64,000 bases of DNA from Sphingomonas yunnanensis (GTDB lineage: Bacteria > Pseudomonadota > Alphaproteobacteria > Sphingomonadales > Sphingomonadaceae): assembly GCF_019898765.1 (NCBI RefSeq), contig NZ_JAIOKB010000001.1, positions 868,001 through 932,000 on the forward strand, given 5' to 3'. Each line of letters starts with the position of its first letter. Within the stretch, counting starts at the first letter, position 1. The translations under genes and the position numbers were made by a program. The notes under the pieces are model-generated. The model saw nothing but the letters and a program-made list of their open reading frames with translations, was not told the DNA's origin and did not search any database. Positions 44,703-52,831 of this stretch are shown piece by piece.

Positions 44703-45704
44703 CTAGCGCTCCCGCGCCCGCGCGTAGATCGAGTCGAGGAGGGCGGCGGTGCGCACGAACCGCTCCGCACCCTCGTCGAACCGCGCGCCCACGGCGAGCC
44801 GCTCGGCCCAGTCGACCGCGGCGCGACCGCCCCAGTCATCGGGCGGCAGCGCCAGCGTCTGGCGCGCGGTGCCGCGGAAATGTTCGGCGGTGAAGTCGTA
44901 GAAGGAGCCGCCGATGTTGCGCAACGCGGCGCCGCCGCCCGCGCCGTAGAAGGCCGCTTCGATCACCGCATCCTGCCCGGCGTGGAGCCGCCAGGAGCAG
45001 GCGAGCCGCAGCGTCACGCCGTCGCCCAGCCGCACCGTCGCGACCGCATAATCCTCCACTGCGTCCCCCGTCAGCGCCGCGCCGCCGGCGTAGAGCGCGG
45101 CATCGGTGACCTCCGCGTCGGGGAAGCCGGTCAGCCACAGCGCCAGGTCTGCGAGGTGAATGCCGAGGTCCATCACGCAGCCGCCGCCTGCCTGGGCACG
45201 ATCATAGAACCACGGCTTGTCCGGACCATAGGCGTTGTGGAAGGTGAGATCGATCGCGAACAGCCGACCGAGCGCGTCGCGCTCCAACAGCTCGCCGATC
45301 TGACGCACGCCCTCGGTGAAGCGGTACGACAGATCGAGCCCGAGCAGTCGGTCTGCCGCGCGCGCCGCCGCGACCACCGCCGCGGCCTCACCCGCGTCGC
45401 GCCCGAGTGGCTTCTGACAGAACACCGCGGCGCCCGCCTCGAGCGCCCGGATCGACTGGGCGGCGTGGAGCGCGCTCGGCGTCGCGATCACCACGCCGTC
45501 GAGTCCGAGCGCGAGCAAGGCATCGAGCGACTCGGCGGCGCGCAGCCCCGGCGCGAGCGCGAGCGCCTCGCGCAGATTGTCCGCGCCCGGCTCGCACACC
45601 GCGACCGGCTCGATGCTGCCGCTCGCGATCATCGCCGCCATGCGGTCGCGCCCGATCCAGCCGGTGCCGAGGAAGCCGACGCGCGGCTTGGCCGCCCTAC
45701 CCAA
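44703..45704 (-). CDS. Gfo/Idh/MocA-family oxidoreductase
   Basis: A 333-residue NAD(P)-dependent sugar or inositol-type dehydrogenase. Seen: N-terminal GFLGTGWIGRDR dinucleotide fold, FCQKPLGRDA (the usual EKP is QKP), and the catalytic region GGGCVMDLGIHLADLALW. The substrate is unknown. It is last in a four-gene minus-strand operon with a methyltransferase, a glycosidase and a zinc dehydrogenase, overlapping the latter by 8 bases, which suggests the same sugar-containing molecule. Confidence 0.88.
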   Translation of the reverse strand: MGRAAKPRVGFLGTGWIGRDRMAAMIASGSIEPVAVCEPGADNLREALALAPGLRAAESLDALLALGLDGVVIATPSALHAAQSIRALEAGAAVFCQKPLGRDAGEAAAVVAAARAADRLLGLDLSYRFTEGVRQIGELLERDALGRLFAIDLTFHNAYGPDKPWFYDRAQAGGGCVMDLGIHLADLALWLTGFPDAEVTDAALYAGGAALTGDAVEDYAVATVRLGDGVTLRLACSWRLHAGQDAVIEAAFYGAGGGAALRNIGGSFYDFTAEHFRGTARQTLALPPDDWGGRAAVDWAERLAVGARFDEGAERFVRTAALLDSIYARARER

Positions 45705-46668
45705 GGTCGATCACCGCCTTGACGAAGCCGTGCGGTTTGTCGCGGGTCGCCGCGATCGCGGCGTCGAGCTCGCTCAGCGGGAAATGGTGGGTCAGCAGCG
45801 GGGCGAGATCGATCCGCCCGCTCGCCACGGCGTCCACCGCTTCCTCCAGCCCGCGCCGGTTGACGCGAGGGTCGCGCTCGTGCGCGTTGATCACGTCGAT
45901 GCCTTTCCAGTTCCAGTCCTGCATGTTGACCTGGCGCGGACCGTCCTGGTGATAGCCGGCCACGATCAGCCGGCCGCCGAAGCCAGTGATCGCGGAGGCG
46001 AGATCGAGCGGCCACTGCTTGCCGACCGCCTCGATCACGCGCTCGCACAGCGCCTCGCCGGTGAGCTGCTTGACCCGCTCGATGATCGCCCAATGATCGT
46101 CCATCGCGATCGTCTCGGCGGCGCCGTAGCGGACCGCCAGCGCGAGCGACTCGGGCCGGCGCGAGATCGCGATCACGCGCGCGCCCGCCTCAGTCGCCAG
46201 CCGCGTGAGCACCGCGCCGAGAAAGCCGATGCCGACGATCGCCACCGTTTGGCCGGGCTCGATCGCGCTGCGGCGGAAGATGTTCATCGCGCAGGCCAGC
46301 GGCTCGCCCGGGAAGGCGCGACCGTCGAGCGCCGCGGGGAGCTTCACAAGCTGGTCGACCCGCACCACGTCATAGCCGGCGAAACTGTTGGCCGAGAGCA
46401 TCGTCACGCGGTCGCCCGGCGCCACCGCGCTCACCCCGGGCCCGACCGCGTCGACCACGCCCCAGCCCTCATGCCCCATGCCACCGGGAGCGCCCGGGTA
46501 GGTCGACCAGGGCTGGCCCTCCCAGGGCTCGACGTTGGAGGCGCAGACGCCGCAGCCCTCGAGCCGCACGCGCACCTCACCGGCGCCGGGTTCGGGCAGC
46601 GGTGCGGCCGCGAGCTCCATTCGCCGCGGTGCTACCAGCACCGCGGCCGTCATTCTCGCCTCGCTCAC
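45697..46668 (-). CDS. Medium-chain zinc alcohol dehydrogenase
   Basis: A 323-residue MDR dehydrogenase. Zinc ligands of the catalytic site look present: Cys in GCGVCASN, His-Glu in GMGHEGWG, and a Glu/Cys pair in GEPLACAM. The structural four-Cys lobe is missing. The NAD-binding fold shows VAIVGIGFLGAV. It belongs to the sorbitol-dehydrogenase-like branch rather than ethanol ADH. It overlaps the upstream glycosidase by 4 bases and the downstream Gfo/Idh gene by 8. Confidence 0.88.
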   Translation of the reverse strand: MSEARMTAAVLVAPRRMELAAAPLPEPGAGEVRVRLEGCGVCASNVEPWEGQPWSTYPGAPGGMGHEGWGVVDAVGPGVSAVAPGDRVTMLSANSFAGYDVVRVDQLVKLPAALDGRAFPGEPLACAMNIFRRSAIEPGQTVAIVGIGFLGAVLTRLATEAGARVIAISRRPESLALAVRYGAAETIAMDDHWAIIERVKQLTGEALCERVIEAVGKQWPLDLASAITGFGGRLIVAGYHQDGPRQVNMQDWNWKGIDVINAHERDPRVNRRGLEEAVDAVASGRIDLAPLLTHHFPLSELDAAIAATRDKPHGFVKAVIDLG

Positions 46669-47588
46669 GCGATCGCCGCCACCGACGGGAGCGCGCTCTG
46701 CGCCGGGGCGTAGCGATCAATCATCCAGGCGCAGAAATCGGCGAAGGCCTGCGGATCCCGCGCCGCCGAGGTGTGGTGCGGCTGGATGCCGAGATGCTCG
46801 GGCGTGAAGCAGAAGGTGACCGTCACGTCGAAGTCGGCCAGCGCTTCCATCTGGCGGTCGAACCAGTCGACCGCGTCCGGCCGGAAGCTGTCCGCCCACG
46901 AGAGACCGGTGCGCAGCTTGCGCGTGCCGAGCCGCTTCATCCACGCCACCGCGTCGTCGAGCCGCGGGTCCTGATAGTGGAACCACTGCATCAGCCCCAT
47001 CTCGCTCGCCACCTTCGCATAGCTGTCGAGCGAGGGCTTGGCCGTGCCGTCCGCGCGGATCAGTCCCATGTAGAAGTGGCGATAGTAGCTCGACCCCTCG
47101 GCCTCGCGGTGGCGCGTGGTGGCGCCCCATTCCTGCGGCAGGTCGAACAGCGAGTACCAGTAGATCCGCGGCACGCGCCCGATCAGCAGCTCGGCGGTCT
47201 TCTCGACGCCGAACACCTGCACCTCCTCCGCGCCGAACGAGCCGACGCCGACCTCGGTGACCCACACCGGCTTGTCGGTGACCGCCTCGATCTCGGCCAC
47301 CTTGGCGGGCCAGTCGTGGATCGACCACAGATTCCAGTCGAGCGGGAAACCATGGACGGCGAGCACGTCGACCGCGTCGAGGCAACCGTGCGCCTCGAGC
47401 CGCTTCACCCAGAGCGGGTCGATCGGCGACATGCCGCCGAGCACGCGGGTGACGTCGGAGTTGACCGACGCGATCGCCTTGCCGGCGCGTGACACGGTGT
47501 CGGCGAACTTGCTCCAATCGGGGTCGACCTCGGGATCCCAGTGCGACTTGTTGTTGGGCTCGTTCCAGATCATCGCGGCTTCGATCAC
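46665..47588 (-). CDS. Clan-A glycosidase with permuted barrel order
   Basis: A 307-residue (beta/alpha)8 glycosidase-like protein. It opens with AAMIWNEPNNKSHW, the strand-4 acid/base Glu of clan GH-A, and has the strand-7 nucleophile in VWVTEVGVG. After strand 8 (PRIYWYSLFDLP), the C-terminal third reads like strands 1-3 (LRTGLSWADS, VTVTFCFTPEHLG, FADFCAWMIDRYAP), which normally precede WNEPN. GTG at 47588 has GGAAG upstream and overlaps the methyltransferase stop. No signal peptide, so it acts in the cytoplasm on an unknown glycoside. Confidence 0.8.
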   Translation of the reverse strand: MIEAAMIWNEPNNKSHWDPEVDPDWSKFADTVSRAGKAIASVNSDVTRVLGGMSPIDPLWVKRLEAHGCLDAVDVLAVHGFPLDWNLWSIHDWPAKVAEIEAVTDKPVWVTEVGVGSFGAEEVQVFGVEKTAELLIGRVPRIYWYSLFDLPQEWGATTRHREAEGSSYYRHFYMGLIRADGTAKPSLDSYAKVASEMGLMQWFHYQDPRLDDAVAWMKRLGTRKLRTGLSWADSFRPDAVDWFDRQMEALADFDVTVTFCFTPEHLGIQPHHTSAARDPQAFADFCAWMIDRYAPAQSALPSVAAIA

Positions 47589-48394
47589 GCGCTTGCTTCC
47601 TTGTGTGCTCGTGGCTGGGCCGGATAGACGGCGGCGGCCCCATGCTGCGCATAGGGCACGTCGGCGACGCGGCAGAGATAGACGTCGTCCTGCGGGTGCG
47701 CCAGCACCGCGAAACCCGAGGCGCGCAGCATCGCCTCCGAGCAGGCGCGGTTGGGCGCCCACCAGTTGGTCCAGTCCCCCGCGAACTTGCGCTCGATGAA
47801 GTGCATCTTCGGATAGGCCGCATCGTCGAAATAGGGCGGCGGCGTGTAGGTGCCGGGCAGGAAGAAAGGGTGATCCTCGGGCACGTCGCTGAGCCCGGTC
47901 GCGCCCTGCTGCATCGTCTGGAACAGCATCAGGTCACCCGCGACATGCTCGCGGATCAGGTCGAGCGCGAGCAGCGGGTGACGCAGATGGTAGAGCACGC
48001 CCATGAAGATCACGAGGTCGAAGCGTTCGCCCAGCGTCGCCACGTCATAGACCGACAGCTGCCGGAACTCGACGCTGTCGCCGAAGCCGAGCGTCTCGGT
48101 GGCGAGCCGTGCCTGTGCGAGATAGCGCTCGTCCCAGTCGATCCCGACCACGCGCGCGGCGCCGCGACGCTTCATCTCGACCGAGTAGAAGCCGGCGTTG
48201 CAGCCGATATCGAGCACCGACTTCCCAGTGAGATCGTCGGGCACGCAGCTGGCGAAGGCGGCGAATTTCTCGCGCGGATAGTCGCCGAGAAAGTGATCGG
48301 GAGCGGTGGTCAGTCCGTCGCCGAGATCGATGTTGTGAAACCATGGCGCGAGCGCGTCGACCCGCTCACGCAACCCCTCCCCGGCAGATGGCAT
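47585..48394 (-). CDS. SAM methyltransferase (CmoB-like, TIGR04290-type)
   Basis: A 269-residue class I methyltransferase. Motif I is LDIGCNAGFYSVEM, with the acidic motif VVGIDWDERYLAQA and post-motif VIFMGVLYHLRHP. The C-terminal WTNWWAPNRACSEAMLRASGF resembles CmoB-type proteins. I recall the TIGR04290 group as occurring beside glycosidase and Gfo/Idh genes, which matches here, but I could not check it. It is first in the four-gene operon, so it probably methylates a sugar-linked metabolite. Confidence 0.8.
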   Translation of the reverse strand: MPSAGEGLRERVDALAPWFHNIDLGDGLTTAPDHFLGDYPREKFAAFASCVPDDLTGKSVLDIGCNAGFYSVEMKRRGAARVVGIDWDERYLAQARLATETLGFGDSVEFRQLSVYDVATLGERFDLVIFMGVLYHLRHPLLALDLIREHVAGDLMLFQTMQQGATGLSDVPEDHPFFLPGTYTPPPYFDDAAYPKMHFIERKFAGDWTNWWAPNRACSEAMLRASGFAVLAHPQDDVYLCRVADVPYAQHGAAAVYPAQPRAHKEASA

Positions 48395-48449
48395 CCGTTC
48401 CCCTTCACCCGTTCGTTACGCCAACGAAGGATTACAAAAGGCGTTCCAT

Positions 48450-49640
48450 CTACTTAGCCGCGAGACGCGGCCCCGTTCGCCACGGCACCGGACGGTCGCC
48501 CGCGGCGAGCCGGACGAAGCAGCGCCCGCCGCGCGCGCGATAGCCCCGGCACAGCTGGATCGCGTCACCGCGCGTGACGCCGCCGACCGACAGCCGATAG
48601 AGCGAGCTGCTCCTGTCCGCGACGATGCCGGTCGGGCGAAGGCGGCCCAAGGCGGGCAGTCGGCGCAGCGCGCCGCGCCAGCCGTCGCGCGCCACCGCGG
48701 CATTCTCATAGGCGCCGAGCTGGATGAAATAGCTGCCCGGGGACAAAGGCCGGGGACGCGGCGCGACGACGGGCGTCGGCGCTGGAGCGACCGCGGCAGC
48801 CGGCACCGGGCGCGACACGAGCGGCGGCGCCGCGGGCGGGACGATCTGCGACACGAAGGCGGGCGGCACCGGAGCGGCGACCGCGACCGGGGCCGCCACC
48901 GCCGCGGGCGCGACGAGCGCGAGCGCGACCGGCACGCCGGGGTCGCTCGCGGGCGTGATGCCGAGCAGTGCGGCGAGCTGGTCCGACGCCGCGCGCGGCT
49001 GCGCCAGCGCCGCCCAGCTGGCGAGCCGGCGATCGACCGCGTCGGCGGGCAGATCATAGGCGGCGAGCGCGCGCGCCTGCGGCCATTGACCCGCGAGCGC
49101 GAGCGTGAAGGCGAGGTTCTGCCGCGTCTTGGCGTCCGCCTCGGGGGTGCGCGCGGCGGGCATCAGCACCTGCAGCGCCCCCGGCAGGTCGCCGGCGAGC
49201 GCCAGTGCCAGACCGCGGTCGGCCGGGGCGATCCCCTCGACATGCGCGGCGAGCGTGGCGCGCGCGCGGTCCCACCGGCCGAGCGCGACCTGCGCGAGCG
49301 CGAGGTTGAGCGCCGCGGCATGGTCGTCGCCGCGGAGCGTCAGCGCGTCCTCGAACGCGCGCGCTGCCGAGGCGAAGCGCCCCGCGCGCAGATAGGCGAC
49401 GCCGAGCAGGCGACGATACCCCCCGTCCGCGGGGCGATCCGCGACCGCCACCTCGCTCTCGCGGACCGCGCGATCCCAGCGGCGCTTCCCAAGCGCCTGA
49501 CGCGCGCGCTCGGCGTGGCGCGCGGCGTCGGCGGCGCGCACGCCGGCCTCGCTGGTCGCTGCCGCGGGCGCGACCATCTCGGCCAGCCCGGCGCCGAACA
49601 GCGCGAGACTGAGCGCTGCGATCAGCGGGAGGCGCCTCAC
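48450..49640 (-). CDS. SPOR- and TPR-domain envelope protein
   Basis: A 396-residue protein: signal peptide (LPLIAALSLALFGAGLA), a TPR solenoid (about 40-215, e.g. ALTLRGDDHAAALNLALAQVALG), an Ala/Pro/Val linker (about 225-310) and a C-terminal SPOR domain (SYFIQLGAYENAAVARDG to RCFVRL). SPOR domains bind denuded septal peptidoglycan, so it should sit at the division site in the periplasm. GTG at 49640 overlaps the ribbon-helix-helix gene stop (GTGA), linking it to parA. Confidence 0.85.
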   Translation of the reverse strand: MRRLPLIAALSLALFGAGLAEMVAPAAATSEAGVRAADAARHAERARQALGKRRWDRAVRESEVAVADRPADGGYRRLLGVAYLRAGRFASAARAFEDALTLRGDDHAAALNLALAQVALGRWDRARATLAAHVEGIAPADRGLALALAGDLPGALQVLMPAARTPEADAKTRQNLAFTLALAGQWPQARALAAYDLPADAVDRRLASWAALAQPRAASDQLAALLGITPASDPGVPVALALVAPAAVAAPVAVAAPVPPAFVSQIVPPAAPPLVSRPVPAAAVAPAPTPVVAPRPRPLSPGSYFIQLGAYENAAVARDGWRGALRRLPALGRLRPTGIVADRSSSLYRLSVGGVTRGDAIQLCRGYRARGGRCFVRLAAGDRPVPWRTGPRLAAK

Positions 49641-50020
49641 GCCGCGTCCGCCGTGAGCCGGTCGAGCGCCTCGCTGAGCAGCACCTGCGCAGACACGCCC
49701 CGTGCCGCCGCCGCCTGGCGCAACCGCCGATGGCGGTCGCCGTCGAGCCGGAGCGTGAAGGCGACGCGCTTGCCCGGCGACAGCGTGGCGACCCGCGGCG
49801 TCGGCACCTTATCCAGCTCCGCCACCAGCCGCTCTCGCGCCGCGAGCACCGGCGGCAGCGCGGCGGGGGGCGCGTCCTCCCCCAGATCGTTCCAGCCGAG
49901 CGCGTCACCGGCGCTCGCCAGCGCGGAGAGCGTGTCGGCGCGGCGCATCGCCGGGCGCGCCTCGCCCTTGCGCGCGAGCAGGCCCGCGCTGAGCGCGGCG
50001 ATCGGCTTGGCCCCCAACAT
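49637..50020 (-). CDS. Ribbon-helix-helix-like partner of ParA
   Basis: A 127-residue protein. The C-terminal 45 residues (VAFTLRLDGDRHRRLRQAAAARGVSAQVLLSEALDRL) look like a ribbon-helix-helix DNA-binding domain; the first 80 residues are Ala/Pro-rich with several short helices and no known domain. It starts inside the ParA stop (ATGA) and ends inside the SPOR-protein start, so three products are made from one message. A ParB/ParG-like centromere-binding role is possible. Confidence 0.65.
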   Translation of the reverse strand: MLGAKPIAALSAGLLARKGEARPAMRRADTLSALASAGDALGWNDLGEDAPPAALPPVLAARERLVAELDKVPTPRVATLSPGKRVAFTLRLDGDRHRRLRQAAAARGVSAQVLLSEALDRLTADAA

Positions 50021-50730
50021 CAGGCCACCACGCGGCGGCCGAAGCCCGCCCCCTGCGGCCGCGTCGGCGGCGTGCCCGGCTTGGGCGCGGCGAAGACGGT
50101 GCGGCGGAAGTTCTTCTCGAGGCGATCGGAGACGAAGCTCCAGAGCTCGGCGATCTCCGCGGCGGAACGTCCCTTGGGCTCGACCTCCATCACGGTACGA
50201 CCGTCGATCATCGAGGCGGCGAAGTCGGTGCGTTGGTGCACCGTGATCGGCGCTACCGTGCCGTGCTGCGACAGCGCGATCGCCGCGTCCGCGGTGATCC
50301 GCGCCTTGGGAGTGGCGGCGTTGACGACGAACAGCAGCGGCTTGCCCGAACGCTCGCAGAGATCGACCGTCGCGCCGACCGCGCGTAGATCGTGCGGGCT
50401 CGGCCGGGTCGGGATCACGATCAGCTCGGCGACCTGGACGACGCTCTGGATCGCCATGGTGATCGCGGGGGGCGTATCGATCACCGCCAGCTTGAACCCC
50501 TGGGCGCGCAGCGCCTCGAGGTCGGCGGCGAGGCGCGACACGCTGGTCTGCGCGAAGGCGGGGTACGCGTCCTGCCGCTCGTTCCACCAGTCCGCGAGCG
50601 AGCCCTGCGGGTCGATGTCGATCAGCACGACCGGGCCGGCGCCGACGAGCTGCGCCTGCACCGCCAAGTGCCCCGAGAGCGTGGTCTTGCCCGATCCGCC
50701 CTTCTGCGATGCCATCGCGAGTACGCGCAT
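50020..50730 (-). CDS. ParA-family ATPase
   Basis: A 236-residue ParA/MinD-type ATPase. Seen: deviant Walker A QKGGSGKTT (signature Lys10, Lys15), Walker A' VVLIDIDPQGS, and Walker B-like FKLAVIDTPPA. No N-terminal helix-turn-helix, so it is a short ParA as in orphan partition or cargo-positioning systems. It heads an operon with a ribbon-helix-helix protein and a SPOR protein, suggesting a link between DNA or cargo position and the septum. The chromosomal parAB pair is not visible here. Confidence 0.85.
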   Translation of the reverse strand: MRVLAMASQKGGSGKTTLSGHLAVQAQLVGAGPVVLIDIDPQGSLADWWNERQDAYPAFAQTSVSRLAADLEALRAQGFKLAVIDTPPAITMAIQSVVQVAELIVIPTRPSPHDLRAVGATVDLCERSGKPLLFVVNAATPKARITADAAIALSQHGTVAPITVHQRTDFAASMIDGRTVMEVEPKGRSAAEIAELWSFVSDRLEKNFRRTVFAAPKPGTPPTRPQGAGFGRRVVA

Positions 50731-50843
50731 GTCGCCGCCATGTCCCCCGTTGTTCCGACGCCGGGCATGCCAGAACGGGGTGGACGAAGCGTTAACGACG
50801 TGCGCGAACTAGTCAGAGGGCGGCACGTGATTCTCCACGACCC

Positions 50844-50954
50844 GGGGAGGGGGATCGCCGCGCCCAAGCGCGGTGGTGGAGGGGGCTCTCCACGAAGCGC
50901 AGCACGTGCGGTGGCTCCCCTCGACCACCGGCTTTGCCGGCCGTCCCCCTCCCC
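50844..50954. repeat. Long imperfect palindrome
   Basis: Starts GGGGAGGGGGATCGCCG and ends CGGCCGTCCCCCTCCCC, with inner arms GCGGTGGTGGAGGGGG and CTCCCCTCGACCACCG. The two arms are about 42 bases, with a 25-base centre. It lies between queH and parA and resembles the palindromic intergenic elements spread through sphingomonad genomes. Confidence 0.6.
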
Positions 50955-50976
50955 GCCCTGCGGCAAGGATCGTCGA

Positions 50977-51639
50977 TCACCCGTTCGGCTCGTCGCCGTA
51001 GTAGAGCTCGCCGATGCGGATCTCCTCGCGCCCCTGCGCCACGCGATGCGCGTTGGTGTCGCGCAGCGAGTAGACGCAGCCGCAATATTCCTGCTGGTAG
51101 AAATGCTCGCGCTTGGAGATCTCGATCATCCGCGCCGCACCGCCGCCCTTGCGCCAGTTGAACGTCCAGTAGCTGATGCCGGGGTAATGCGCCGCCGCGC
51201 GCTCACCGCAGTCGTTGATCTGCGCCATGTTCTTCCAGCGCGAGATGCCGAGCGACGAGGTGATCACGGGGAAGCCGTGCTCGTGCGCGTACAGAGCGGT
51301 GCGCTCGAAGCGCATGTCGAAGCACATCGTGCATCGGATCCCGCGCTCGGGTTCCTGCTCCATCCCGCGCGCGCGCTTGAACCAGTTGGCGGTGTCATAA
51401 TCGGCATCGACGAAGGGTATGTCATGCGCCTCGGCGAAGCGGATATTCTCCTCCTTGCGGAGGACATATTCCTCCTTGGGGTGGATATTGGGATTGTAGA
51501 AGAAGATCGTATAGTCGATCCCGCTCGCGGTCATCGCCTCCATCACCTCGCCCGAGCAGGGCGCGCAGCAGGAATGGAGCAGCACCTTCTGGGCACCGTC
51601 GGGGGGCGTGAGGATCGGTCGCTGGAGGTCGCTGGTCAT
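50977..51639 (-). CDS. queH: Epoxyqueuosine reductase QueH
   Basis: A 220-residue QueH (DUF208), the alternative iron-sulfur enzyme that reduces epoxyqueuosine in tRNA to queuosine. Cysteines that may hold the cluster and metal are seen in [22 protein letters not shown] and QEYCGCVYS. Conserved [23 protein letters not shown] and [10 protein letters not shown] are typical. It acts after QueA; the YhhQ transporter at 20364 belongs to the same pathway. Confidence 0.93.
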   Translation of the reverse strand: MTSDLQRPILTPPDGAQKVLLHSCCAPCSGEVMEAMTASGIDYTIFFYNPNIHPKEEYVLRKEENIRFAEAHDIPFVDADYDTANWFKRARGMEQEPERGIRCTMCFDMRFERTALYAHEHGFPVITSSLGISRWKNMAQINDCGERAAAHYPGISYWTFNWRKGGGAARMIEISKREHFYQQEYCGCVYSLRDTNAHRVAQGREEIRIGELYYGDEPNG

Positions 51640-51709
51640 GCCGCGGCCCTAGCCGATCGCGGCGCGAAAGTCATCGCGTCGCGGCCACCTGGCGTCCTAT
51701 ATCGCGCGC

Positions 51710-52786
51710 GTGAGCGCCGCCGCGACCCGCAAGATCATCCACATCGACATGGACGCCTTCTACGCGTCGGTGGAGCAGCGCGACGCGCCCGAGCTGCGCG
51801 GGCGCCCGGTCGCGGTCGGTGGCGCGCGCGCGCGCGGCGTGGTGGCGGCGGCGAGCTACGAGGCACGCGCGTACGGCGTGCGCTCGGCGATGCCCTCGGT
51901 CACCGCGCTGCGGCGCTGCCCCGACCTGGTGTTCGTGCCGCCGCGCTTCGATGTCTATCGCGCGGTCAGCCAGCAGATTCATGCGATCTTCGCCGAGTAC
52001 ACCGAGTTGATCGAGCCGCTCTCGCTCGACGAGGCCTATCTCGACGTGACCGAGGACGTGCGCGGGCTCGGCTCGGCCAGTGCGATCGCGGAGCAGATCC
52101 GCGCGCGCATCGCCGCCGAGACCCGGCTGACCGCCTCGGCCGGAGTGAGCTACAACAAGTTCATCGCCAAGCTCGCCTCGGATCAGAACAAGCCCGACGG
52201 CCTCTGCGTGATCCCGCCCGGGCGCGGCGCGGCCTTCGTCGCCTCGCTGCCGGTCAAGCGCTTCCACGGCGTCGGCCCGGTCACCGCCGCCAAGATGGCG
52301 CGGCTGGGGATCGAGACCGGCGCCGACCTGCGCGACCGCGACATCGCCTTCCTGCGCGCGCAGTTCGGCAGACACGCCGACTATCTCCACGGCGCGGCGC
52401 GCGGTGTGGACGAGCGACCGGTGCGTGCCCATCGCGAGGCCAAATCGGTCGGGGCCGAGCGCACCTTCGAGACCAATCTGTCCGAGACGGTCGCGATCGA
52501 GGAGGCGCTGGAACGCGTCGCCGACGCGGCCTGGGCGCGGATCGAACGCGCTCGGGCGCGCGGCCGCACCGTCACGCTGAAACTGCGCCGCGCCGATTTC
52601 GCGACGATCACACGCGCGCGCTCGCTGACGGCACCGGTGGAGAACCGCACCGAGCTGGTAGCGATCGGCCGCGCGCTGCTGGCGCCACTGCTGCCGGTCG
52701 CAGGCGGGATCAGGCTGCTGGGGCTGACGCTCTCGGGGCTGCAGCGCGATGCGGCCCCGGCGCAGGCAGCACTGCCGCTCGGCTGA
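51710..52786 (+). CDS. dinB: DNA polymerase IV
   Basis: A 358-residue Y-family lesion-bypass polymerase. Seen: the first metal-binding motif HIDMDAFYASVEQRD, the catalytic pair in PLSLDEAYLDVTED, the thumb SAGVSYNKFIAKLASDQNKP, and a little-finger domain. GTG at 51710 is 10 codons before HIDMDAF and has no strong ribosome binding site, so the start is uncertain. No C-terminal clamp-binding tail is clear (ends ...AQAALPLG). I saw no LexA box ahead of it. Confidence 0.93.
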   Translation: MSAAATRKIIHIDMDAFYASVEQRDAPELRGRPVAVGGARARGVVAAASYEARAYGVRSAMPSVTALRRCPDLVFVPPRFDVYRAVSQQIHAIFAEYTELIEPLSLDEAYLDVTEDVRGLGSASAIAEQIRARIAAETRLTASAGVSYNKFIAKLASDQNKPDGLCVIPPGRGAAFVASLPVKRFHGVGPVTAAKMARLGIETGADLRDRDIAFLRAQFGRHADYLHGAARGVDERPVRAHREAKSVGAERTFETNLSETVAIEEALERVADAAWARIERARARGRTVTLKLRRADFATITRARSLTAPVENRTELVAIGRALLAPLLPVAGGIRLLGLTLSGLQRDAAPAQAALPLG

Positions 52787-52831
52787 ACCGCGCTGATCGG
52801 CTATCGCGCGCGGCAGACGAGGAGAATCACC

